Shown one piece after another: positions 1-7,643 of a DNA stretch of 58,683 nt. The DNA is taken from contig CAZYDH010000009.1 in NCBI GenBank assembly GCA_964645915.1, forward strand, positions 1 to 58,683, given 5' to 3'. The position numbers and the translations under genes are program-made. How positions within the stretch are numbered: the stretch's first letter is position 1; the number at the start of each line of letters is the position of its first letter. The notes below the pieces were generated by a model. It worked only from the letters and a program-made list of their open reading frames with translations. It was not told the origin of the DNA and did not search any database. The stretch comes from JACNKV01 sp964645915 (GTDB lineage: Bacteria; Fidelibacterota; Marinisomatia; Marinisomatales; JACNKV01).

Positions 1-62
1 GTAATGGTGACATCTGCAAAGACTATCGAAAACATACATAGAATAAAAATGTATAGTTTCAT
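1..62 (-). CDS. N-terminus of an exported protein, cut by the window edge
   Basis: The reverse strand has an ATG at 62-60 preceded by a good ribosome binding site (AGGAGA at 73-68) that overlaps the stop codon of the preceding lipoprotein gene. The 20 visible codons begin MKLYIFILCMFSIVFAD: a lysine, a hydrophobic core and a VFA-D cleavage-like site, so this is a Sec signal peptide. The tight spacing places it third in an operon behind the LPP20-type and DUF4384-type lipoprotein genes. Its function cannot be read from this fragment. Partners of such lipoproteins are often envelope-assembly proteins of CsgG or FlgO type, but that is only a guess. Confidence 0.7.
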   Translation of the reverse strand, partial: MKLYIFILCMFSIVFADVTI

Positions 63-71
63 TCTAATCTC

Positions 72-1085
72 CTAATTATCTGAAACATGGTAAATCAAAT
101 TTTTCTCTACTCTTCGATCCAAAGGGATATTAGTCAGCCACCGCTGGAGTTTAACAAAATCACCACTTTCCCCGGATAAAACCTCAATTGATGTGCCGAT
201 CTTTGGCAAGGTATCTATCATCTCTACCGAATCTTTCACACAGACGATATAGACTGATTCAGTAGTCAATTGTTGACCGGGTAATACGCCTACCATAAAT
301 TTGATATATTGTCTATATCTGTCATCCGGTATTTTTAAAATATCACCCTCTTCAACATAATTTTCCTTTAGATACTCATTGGGAAACATAAGCATAGCAT
401 TATGATCTGCCATCAAATTAAAAATATAAACATAGCAATCTTTACTTGGTTGAACGGTAAATATTAGTTCATCCCCTTGCTTTAGCATATTATTTTCAAT
501 GACTACATCAACATAAAACCCGGGATCACGCTGCCCACTTACCGGTTCTACATACGCTCTGAGTTTCATAGTCTTTTCATAGCCATTCTTAATCTCTCTA
601 GGAAATTCATCCATTAATATTTTTTCAGCGGTAATTACACCAGATACCGTACTTTTGAAAAACCCTGACCAAGTTGACTGTTCATTTGCTACTCCGTTTG
701 ATTCACTCATCATATCAGTTAACAGAGATGTGACTTCAACGGTGTGAGGTATTTTTCTTTTCACGGCTTCATTCCGTAGAAATTGAAGAAGTTCTTTTCT
801 GGCTTGAGCAAATGGAACTTCATCGTTAAAGGGCATCGTTTGTTCAACAACAACCCAACCGGGTTCACCCGTACGAACTTCTGTTATTTCAATATCAGAG
901 GGTTCGGTTAATATCATTATATCCGTATTATTCCCCATTGATTGTACAGGATTGCTTTCTCCCATTTCATTAAAAGCCTGTTCAGCGACATCTTGTGCTT
1001 CACTTGGTTCGGGTGACGGTTGAGTAGACTTAGTCCCACCGCAAGCGAATAATACTACCATTAGAAATATTAGTAAGTATCTCAT
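72..1085 (-). CDS. Lipoprotein with DUF4384-like domain
   Basis: The 337-residue product starts with a short signal peptide ending in a lipobox (LFAC, Cys at residue 15), so it should be an envelope lipoprotein. A low-complexity Ser/Pro/Glu linker follows. The C-terminal half (about residues 195-290) matches the DUF4384 pattern as I know it: a 'GDELIFTVQPSKDCYVYIFN' strand, then 'MFPNEY' and 'DILKIPDD'. DUF4384 domains are beta-rich modules found in envelope and protease-associated proteins, with no defined catalytic role. The gene lies 114 bp downstream of the LPP20-type lipoprotein and 9 bp before the next exported protein, so the three are probably one transcript. The specific role is unknown. 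Confidence 0.75.
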   Translation of the reverse strand: MRYLLIFLMVVLFACGGTKSTQPSPEPSEAQDVAEQAFNEMGESNPVQSMGNNTDIMILTEPSDIEITEVRTGEPGWVVVEQTMPFNDEVPFAQARKELLQFLRNEAVKRKIPHTVEVTSLLTDMMSESNGVANEQSTWSGFFKSTVSGVITAEKILMDEFPREIKNGYEKTMKLRAYVEPVSGQRDPGFYVDVVIENNMLKQGDELIFTVQPSKDCYVYIFNLMADHNAMLMFPNEYLKENYVEEGDILKIPDDRYRQYIKFMVGVLPGQQLTTESVYIVCVKDSVEMIDTLPKIGTSIEVLSGESGDFVKLQRWLTNIPLDRRVEKNLIYHVSDN

Positions 1086-1199
1086 ATTTTTTCCGGTCTG
1101 GTAAAACTATGTGTTATAGCATCAATCAGTAATAGTAAGTCAGTGAACACACTGAATCAACCTAACACACAACTTAGATTTAGTAATGATCTGTTTAAT

Positions 1200-1730
1200 C
1201 TAATTCCCTGATGTTTTTTCTTCTAATCTGCCAAATGCCTGAGTCGCCTTGAATTCATTATAGAGGGCTTCTTCTCTTTTGATGGAATTGATCAGATTTT
1301 TATTTACGTTTTCTTTAGAGTAGGATACACGAACGTAAACGGTTCCGTCTTTCGCTTTAAAATATTTATCGGGGATAGCTCCTTCAAGTACATTGTTAGA
1401 AATTGCAACGGTTGTATTCTCAGAGAACTCTAGAGCTTGAGCATTCTCACCCAACCCGGACTCTTGCATAAAATCACGGATTTCATTCTTCACATTAGAC
1501 TTGACTTGATTGGATATATCATCTTTTGCACGTTGAGTCGCAGTTTTTTGTGCAAGACTCGGGTTTTGCTTTTTTGCCTGCCCAAATGCATAATAGTGTG
1601 TTTCTGATGCCGCAGGACTAAACCACCATTCTGGTGCGTCTGTTTTTGTTTCTTCAGTACTTCCCGATCTGGTTGAAGCACATCCGACAAGCAGTATGAT
1701 CGCTGTGGTTATGAGTATGATTTTCTTCAT
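1200..1730 (-). CDS. LPP20-family lipoprotein
   Basis: The 176-residue protein has a classical lipoprotein signal (MKKIILITTAIILLVGC, Cys at 17). The mature part begins with 'APEWWFSP', then an Ala/Gly 'YAFGQAKKQNPSLAQKTATQRAKDDI' type stretch and a conserved 'KAKDGTVYVRVSYSKE' strand, which is the layout of the LPP20 family. These proteins sit in or under the outer membrane, some of them (FlgP) near flagellar or other envelope machines. The start has a strong AGGAG site (AAAGGAGACAAAA before ATG). It is the first gene of the minus-strand lipoprotein run at the left edge. No flagellar gene is in view, so a motility role is not supported. Confidence 0.8.
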   Translation of the reverse strand: MKKIILITTAIILLVGCASTRSGSTEETKTDAPEWWFSPAASETHYYAFGQAKKQNPSLAQKTATQRAKDDISNQVKSNVKNEIRDFMQESGLGENAQALEFSENTTVAISNNVLEGAIPDKYFKAKDGTVYVRVSYSKENVNKNLINSIKREEALYNEFKATQAFGRLEEKTSGN

Positions 1731-2134
1731 TTTTGTCTCCTTTTGTGTTTACTTATATTGTATGCAAATTCTTATAATATTTCATTAAAGGTTATAACAA
1801 TCCGTTGGGTTCGCAAGGAACCATAAGATATAATCATTGTCAGGATATTATTAAAATCGATCATTTTTTTTATTGTAGTAAAGAGATTACAACGCGGTAA
1901 AAAAACTGCATTCTCGGCTAAATGCACGGTACGTTGAAATTTAGATCGATCAAACAACTTATCCTGTTAAATAGCTAAATGAATAAAAATCAACGAAAAT
2001 ATAATATCGATTATTAATATTTATCAATAAAAAAGCTTATCCTTAATTATTTAAAGCTGGCAGTATTCCAATTATTGGCGGGATCATTTTTGTAGGGTTA
2101 ATTAAAAATTTTATTTACCACTCACTAATTAGAT
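1731..2134. other. 404-bp intergenic region, no gene seen
   Basis: This AT-rich stretch separates the LPP20 gene, which starts at 1730 and reads leftwards, from the 3' end of the NamZ gene at 2135. It must hold the promoter of the lipoprotein operon. A weak candidate is a TACAAT box about 30 bp before that ATG, without a convincing -35. A 5-bp hairpin (CCAAT/ATTGG, around 2065-2080) lacks a T-run and is not a convincing terminator. No conserved short reading frame was recognised. Confidence 0.5.
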
Positions 2135-3415
2135 TTACTGATATAAATAATATTTCTTAGATATATTTTTAAATGCTTTAACATCTTTATCGAACAAAGT
2201 ACTTATATCGTTATAGCGATAAATTTTTTGGAACGTTTTTCTTATTTTATCGCTTCCCATTACTTTATCGAACATTTTAATTCGAGATTCTTTCGCTAAT
2301 TTAAACGGTTTTTTATCCGGATAGAGTTCATTATGTACTTCCATGAATAAAAATTGAATTCCCAATAAATCCGCTTTAGATGCGTTATCATAGTGGATTT
2401 GCACACCACCAAGATATGTTCCGTTTCCAAATCCGTAATAAGGTTTATATGAAACCGATCTAAAAACCACACCATCCAAACCGAGTTTATTCATCTTATC
2501 TGCAAGCAGATCGCCATCGATCCAAGAAGCACCTATCATTTTAAAAGGTAACGTATATCCCACACCATTTGAGAAAACACCTAATTCTCCAAGGATACCG
2601 GTACTGGCATAATAAAACGGAGTGTCATCTTGTGGAATATGCGGAGAAGTTGGAATCCATGGTAGTCCGGTTTCCCGAAAGATCATCGACCGTTTCCATC
2701 CAACCATGGGAATAACCGTCAGATCACAAGACAAACCATTCGATAGCATATTCTCATTATTTAATAAATTGGCTAATTCGCCTACTGTTAGACCGTATAC
2801 ATAGGGAATATTAAACTGTCCGACAAATGAACGGAACTCATCCTCTAAGATATTACCTGAGACATAGTTTCCTCCGAGTGGATTGGGTCGATCAAGAACG
2901 ATCATTTTAATCTTTTCCTCTGCAGCAGCTTCCATACATAATCCCATTGTGCTGATATACGTATAAGAACGACATCCAATGTCTTGAATATCAAAAACAA
3001 GAACATCGATTTTCTTCAACATTAATTTTGTGGGTTTTCTTGTCTCTCCATAGAGTGGATAAACCGGTAGTCTCGTTTTCTTATCCGTATAAAATCGAAT
3101 TAATTCTCCCGCTCCTCGATCTCCGCGCACACCATGTTCAGGACCGAACAATGCCACTAAATTTACTTCCTCAGCTTCATTTAGAATATCGATCGTAGAG
3201 CGAAAATTACGATCTATCCCGGTTGCATTGGTTATCAATCCAACACGCTTGTTTTTTAACCCTTCAAAATTTTGCTCGACAAGAACTTCGATTCCGGATT
3301 TAACTACAGCTTCATGTGAGGGTTTACACTGTGAATGTGGTTTTAATAGTGGTGGGTGTGAACAACTTATAAGAAAAAGCATCACGCTTAATCCGATTAA
3401 TATCTGTTTTTTCAT
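2135..3415 (-). CDS. NamZ-type exo-beta-N-acetylmuramidase (DUF1343), lipoprotein
   Basis: The 426-residue product has a lipoprotein signal (LISC, Cys 18) followed by the DUF1343 fold. Family signatures seen are 'ALFGPEHGVRG' at about 88-98, 'VFDIQDIGCRSYTY' at about 140-154, 'VLDRPNPLGG' at about 173-182 and 'GLPWIPTSPHIP'. Members of this family (NamZ of Bacillus) remove terminal MurNAc from peptidoglycan fragments outside the cytoplasm, which fits the lipid anchor here. It is transcribed away from an operon with a sugar kinase, a SpoIID-like protein and a sodium/solute symporter, and the window also encodes MurQ. That supports a part in cell-wall sugar salvage. The family is secure; the exact substrate is inferred. 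Confidence 0.88.
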   Translation of the reverse strand: MKKQILIGLSVMLFLISCSHPPLLKPHSQCKPSHEAVVKSGIEVLVEQNFEGLKNKRVGLITNATGIDRNFRSTIDILNEAEEVNLVALFGPEHGVRGDRGAGELIRFYTDKKTRLPVYPLYGETRKPTKLMLKKIDVLVFDIQDIGCRSYTYISTMGLCMEAAAEEKIKMIVLDRPNPLGGNYVSGNILEDEFRSFVGQFNIPYVYGLTVGELANLLNNENMLSNGLSCDLTVIPMVGWKRSMIFRETGLPWIPTSPHIPQDDTPFYYASTGILGELGVFSNGVGYTLPFKMIGASWIDGDLLADKMNKLGLDGVVFRSVSYKPYYGFGNGTYLGGVQIHYDNASKADLLGIQFLFMEVHNELYPDKKPFKLAKESRIKMFDKVMGSDKIRKTFQKIYRYNDISTLFDKDVKAFKNISKKYYLYQ

Positions 3416-3576
3416 GAATCTCCTGTTTTCGGCGTTTATTCGAAAAGAAATTACTTCATTTATCTTTATTCATTAATACTATTTTTCAACTCAAAGCCTT
3501 CCTATATTTTCATAAGCAATTAGTAGACTTTTATTCCTAAAATACTTAACTACATTCATCATCATTTGAAAACTAC

Positions 3577-5106
3577 ATGAATCCTAAAACAACAATTATT
3601 TTTCATATTTCGAAAGAACACTCGCAATCCTTAATAGAAACTTCGAGATTGAAAGCTCAAATCAAAAGGCTGAAAAATCATCATTTAATTGCTATAGCAG
3701 ATCATTCTATCAATCAAGACTTTCATGATATAGAGCTGATTGAATCGAAAAATCAATCTTATCCAGAGTTATGGAATAACGCCCTTTCCCGAGTTTCTAC
3801 CCCTACTTTTATTTATATTGATAATCGAAATGTATCTATTACTCTCGCTAAATCATCTATTGATCTTTTCACAATCGCAAAATCTCGTCATTCTAGAGCA
3901 GGAATGATATATGCCGATTATAAGGATAAAGAACGAGAAATCCATCTTTTGCACCACCATAAAGGAAGATTAAGGGATAATCAAGATTATGGTAAGGTTT
4001 TTCTTTTTGATACTGAAATAGTGCATAGTATCGGTGGTTTTGATACAAATTTAAATTTTAATCACTTATACGACTTAAGATTAAAATTATCTGAAATATC
4101 AACAATTCATTTAGTATCAAATAAATTTGGAGGAAGTCTTTATACTACTCATACATCCAATGAGGAAACAAATGTGTTTGATTACCTTATATCGAATAAG
4201 GATCAACAACTTGAAGCCGAGACAATTCTTACAAATCATTTAGATAGGATCCAGGCAAAACTACATTCAAATCAGCATTTTGATGTTGCTCCAAAAGATT
4301 CTTTAGATTTGATCGCATCCGTCATAATACCGGTCAATAATCGTCCAGGTTTTATAGGAACTGCAATTGAAAGTGTTCAACAACAAACTAGATCGGATAT
4401 AGAGGTTATCATTATTGTCAATGGTGGAAAAAATGATCCAACTATTCCTATTGTAAAAAATTATCAACCTGGTGGAAAATACTATCATCCTCAGAAACCT
4501 AAAGTACGGTTATTAATTACTGATATTAATAATATCGGTTTTTGTATCAACTTAGGTGTAAAACATGCGAAAGGAACTTATTACGTTCAATTAGATTCGG
4601 ATGATCGTTTAAAATCCAATGCAATTGAATCAATAGTGAATGTCTTTGAAACTGATCCGACAATCGGACTTGTTATCGGTTCATATGAAGTTTGGGAGAA
4701 ACAAGATTCTGGTCAACTGGTTCGCATGGATAAACTCCCAGTCGTAACTCATGATGAATGGACGGATGATAATGGACGAAATAATTTATTAAGAATAAAC
4801 GGTGCAGGTGCACCACGATCTATTCCGATAAAATTGATTAAAGAAATTGGGTGGTTTGGAGTAAATGATGAACCATTTTCATTAAATTATGGCGAAGATT
4901 ATGATATGGTTCTTCGAATAAGTGAAAAGTATAAAGTTGGTCGTATTTATCAACCCATTTATGAGGTTGTTAGACATTCCGGTGGAACTGATCACACTAT
5001 AAATCAATCTGTAATTGACAGAAATGATGAAGCTAAAGATTGGATGCGGCTTCAAGCTTTAAACCGACGCATCGAGATGAATAATTCAGATAAGATTATC
5101 AACTAG
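3577..5106 (+). CDS. Tandem-domain family 2 glycosyltransferase
   Basis: The 509-residue protein has no signal peptide or membrane segment. The C-terminal half is a standard GT-A domain: 'ASVIIPVNN' near 247-255, 'VQLDSDD' (DxD metal/nucleotide-sugar site) at 337-343 and 'YGEDYDMVLR' late in the domain. The N-terminal 200 residues look like a second, decayed copy: 'IYIDNRN' at 79-85 where a DxD would sit, 'YADYKD', 'GGFDTNLN' near 153-160 and 'YDLRLKLSE'. The protein may therefore be a tandem or pseudo-dimer transferase. It is the first gene of the operon with the ROK-like kinase, 20 bp upstream. Acceptor and donor sugars are unknown. Coding sequence is very AT-rich and Asn/Ile-rich, like the next two genes. 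Confidence 0.8.
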   Translation: MNPKTTIIFHISKEHSQSLIETSRLKAQIKRLKNHHLIAIADHSINQDFHDIELIESKNQSYPELWNNALSRVSTPTFIYIDNRNVSITLAKSSIDLFTIAKSRHSRAGMIYADYKDKEREIHLLHHHKGRLRDNQDYGKVFLFDTEIVHSIGGFDTNLNFNHLYDLRLKLSEISTIHLVSNKFGGSLYTTHTSNEETNVFDYLISNKDQQLEAETILTNHLDRIQAKLHSNQHFDVAPKDSLDLIASVIIPVNNRPGFIGTAIESVQQQTRSDIEVIIIVNGGKNDPTIPIVKNYQPGGKYYHPQKPKVRLLITDINNIGFCINLGVKHAKGTYYVQLDSDDRLKSNAIESIVNVFETDPTIGLVIGSYEVWEKQDSGQLVRMDKLPVVTHDEWTDDNGRNNLLRINGAGAPRSIPIKLIKEIGWFGVNDEPFSLNYGEDYDMVLRISEKYKVGRIYQPIYEVVRHSGGTDHTINQSVIDRNDEAKDWMRLQALNRRIEMNNSDKIIN

Positions 5107-5126
5107 AGTGGATACTAAATAATTAA

Positions 5127-6326
5127 ATGAACATTATCGGAGTTGACGGAGGAGCTACTAAAGTCCATGCAGGACTCATTGATGCAAATCCTGATCAAAC
5201 ATTTACTTTAACTCATCTGCAATCGAAACGATATTATCAGGATTATCCTGAATTTGATTCTAGTTTTACTCCTGTAGGTATTGAAATTCAATTAAATGAA
5301 AATAAAAATGATAAAGTATATCCTACGGTACCCGAAGTAAACCAAAGTAAAGCTTACATTCGAGCAATCGCCGATGTAATCAAGGATTTACATATTCAAT
5401 TAAATAACATAATCCCTATTGTCGGGATTGGTATGCCCGGTTTGAAAACTTCAGATCAACGAGGTATTTCTGTTTTAGCAAATGGACCCAGAATGCCAGG
5501 ATTATTGGATGATCTTCAGATATTATTAACAGACTACGGTATCCAACTCAAACACCCAATCTTGCACTTAGGAAGTGATGCTGATCATTGTGGTTTAGGG
5601 GAAGAATATGGAAATAATGGTTTATTCAAATCTGTAAAAAATGCATACTATATAGGAGGAGGAACCGGAATTGCAGATGCATTAAAACTCAATAATAAAC
5701 TCATTCCATTTGATGAAGCGAAAGAATGGATTGCCAAAACTTGGGAGTTGAAAGGTGAAAATAATCTTTCTCTGGAGAAATATATTTCAGGAAGTGGGAT
5801 TCAATCAATCTACAGTCAACTAACTAACATTCCATTGAATGACCTCGCTAAGGAAAAAATCTACCCTGATTCCATTTTTGAACTAGCAATAAATGGTGAC
5901 CCAAATGCGACAGAGACCTTTCATATTGTTGCAACAAATCTCGCAAACCTGATCTATGAACGAATTACTACCCTCTATTGCGGATGGCAATCACTCTTTG
6001 AATTTGTGAATAACAAAAAGAAACCTTTAAATAAAAAGCATCCATTTTTAAAAAACATATTTGATCATATAGTTATCGGGCAACGTTTAGGAGATGTGAT
6101 AAATCGATCAAGAGATTCTCACATTCTTTGGAAACCATTTCTAACTGAGTTAACCCAGTTGATCATTAAAGGTGATATATCAGATGAATTGAAAGAAAGA
6201 TACATCTCAAATGGTAATATTCGAGAAAGCATATTTCGCATTTCTAATTTAAAAGAAGCCCCGGTCCTTGGGGCGGGAATAAGTGCTTATTTAGATCATG
6301 ATATGTATGGAATTATTTCTAAATGA
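5127..6326 (+). CDS. ROK/BadF-like sugar kinase
   Basis: The 399-residue protein opens with an ASKHA phosphate-1 motif ('GVDGGATK' at 5-12). 'VGIGMPG' at 99-105, 'GSDADHCGLGEE' at 149-160 (the Asp at the ROK catalytic-base position) and the phosphate-2 loop 'GGGTG' at 177-181 follow. The zinc-binding Cys motif of classical ROK glucokinases is absent, so it looks closer to N-acetylglucosamine or N-acetylmuramate kinases of the BadF/ROK group. It lies between a glycosyltransferase and a SpoIID-like gene, overlapping the latter by 4 bp (ATGA), so the products are probably made together. A MurNAc or GlcNAc kinase role is inferred from the NamZ neighbour and the symporter; the substrate is not proven by sequence. 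Confidence 0.75.
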   Translation: MNIIGVDGGATKVHAGLIDANPDQTFTLTHLQSKRYYQDYPEFDSSFTPVGIEIQLNENKNDKVYPTVPEVNQSKAYIRAIADVIKDLHIQLNNIIPIVGIGMPGLKTSDQRGISVLANGPRMPGLLDDLQILLTDYGIQLKHPILHLGSDADHCGLGEEYGNNGLFKSVKNAYYIGGGTGIADALKLNNKLIPFDEAKEWIAKTWELKGENNLSLEKYISGSGIQSIYSQLTNIPLNDLAKEKIYPDSIFELAINGDPNATETFHIVATNLANLIYERITTLYCGWQSLFEFVNNKKKPLNKKHPFLKNIFDHIVIGQRLGDVINRSRDSHILWKPFLTELTQLIIKGDISDELKERYISNGNIRESIFRISNLKEAPVLGAGISAYLDHDMYGIISK

Positions 6327-7621
6327 AAAATATTCTCAAATATGTAAAAGTGGGCATTGTTTTACCAGAGGATCAACAAACATCTCTACAATTATCATTT
6401 AGTAATACTGAAAATTATTATATTGAAAAATCCGAAAATATTTCTATCAATAATGAGATCGAAATTAACGTAATAAGAGGGCAAATATTCGTCGAGGGAA
6501 ATTCTTACAATGATTTTTTAATCCGTCTTAAACGTGATATTCAAGAATCTACATCATTTATCAATGTTTCTCCAGTAACAGCAGGGCGTGGATTTCACTG
6601 GCAAAAAAAGATTTCTGCAAAATATTCTGGTGATATTAAGATAAAAATTAAAGATGGATATTTACTCGTCATAAATTATGTTTCAATTGAGGAATATTTG
6701 AAGAGCGTTGTTGTTTCAGAGATGAGTGAAAACTGTCCCCCAGCATTTGTTGAAGCGCAGATGATCGCAGCTCGCTCTTGGTTCTTGGCCTCTGTCGAGG
6801 AGAAACATCTAGAACTTGGAATAGATGTATGTAATGATGATTGTTGTCAACGATATCAAGGGAAACGATCGCTACCGAATAATTTCACTCAATTGATGGA
6901 TAATACTGCCGGAAAAGTGTTAATGTATAATAATGAAATATGTGATGCACGATATTCTAAATCCTGTGGGGGTATGACAGAATCTTTTGAGAATGTTTGG
7001 AATGAATCACCGCATAAATATCTTAATAATCATCCGGATATTCAACCACATACTAAATCAAAAATGCTTCCAATTGATATCGAACAAAATGCAGAAAAAT
7101 GGATCACTTCTTCACCACAATCTTTTTGTAGTTTTAAAACTGTACCCGAAAAAGATATACCAACTTATCTAGGAAAAGTAGATAAACATAAATCCTATTA
7201 CCGATGGGATATAACCTATTCGCAACATGATATATCTACACTATTATCCAATAAGTTAAATATATTAGCTAAAGTGATACTTGATATTGTTCCTTTAAAG
7301 CGTGGTGGCTCATCTCGAATCATTTTATTAGAAATAAAATATCTAGACAACAACGATAAAATGATAAAGGTTCGTGTAAAATCCGAATATGAAATTCGTC
7401 GGATTCTTCATCATAATTTTTTATTTAGTTCTGCAATTATTATTAAAAAGAGAAATTTAAAAAATGGTATTCCTGAAGCATTTGATATTTTCGGAGCAGG
7501 CTGGGGACATGGAGTTGGACTATGTCAGATTGGAGCATTAGGAATGGCACTAAAAAACTATTCTTCAGAAGATATATTAAATCATTATTATCCCGGGACG
7601 AAAATAGAGCAATTATACTAG
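6323..7621 (+). CDS. SpoIID/LytB-domain protein without signal peptide
   Basis: The 432-residue protein carries the SpoIID domain: 'SPVTAGRGFHWQ' at 83-94, 'SIEEYLKSVVVSEM' with the presumed catalytic Glu at 133, 'AEQMIAARSW'-like helix ending near 153, 'SCGGMTE' and the C-terminal 'GAGWGHGVGLCQIGA' at 391-405. Characterised SpoIID is an extracytoplasmic lytic transglycosylase for denuded glycan strands. Here the start is fixed by a 4-bp overlap with the kinase stop, and the N-terminus (MKNILKYVKVGIVLPEDQQ) shows neither a signal peptide nor a membrane segment. The protein therefore appears cytoplasmic. It also has a small Cys cluster (DVCNDDCCQR, about 167-176). A role in trimming imported or intracellular glycan is inference. 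Confidence 0.8.
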   Translation: MKNILKYVKVGIVLPEDQQTSLQLSFSNTENYYIEKSENISINNEIEINVIRGQIFVEGNSYNDFLIRLKRDIQESTSFINVSPVTAGRGFHWQKKISAKYSGDIKIKIKDGYLLVINYVSIEEYLKSVVVSEMSENCPPAFVEAQMIAARSWFLASVEEKHLELGIDVCNDDCCQRYQGKRSLPNNFTQLMDNTAGKVLMYNNEICDARYSKSCGGMTESFENVWNESPHKYLNNHPDIQPHTKSKMLPIDIEQNAEKWITSSPQSFCSFKTVPEKDIPTYLGKVDKHKSYYRWDITYSQHDISTLLSNKLNILAKVILDIVPLKRGGSSRIILLEIKYLDNNDKMIKVRVKSEYEIRRILHHNFLFSSAIIIKKRNLKNGIPEAFDIFGAGWGHGVGLCQIGALGMALKNYSSEDILNHYYPGTKIEQLY

Positions 7622-7643
7622 GGATTTAAGGAAGGAACGTTAA

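Noticed and set aside
1772..1957. 61-residue minus-strand frame in the 404-bp gap
   Set aside because: It starts without a ribosome site and the product resembles no known protein.
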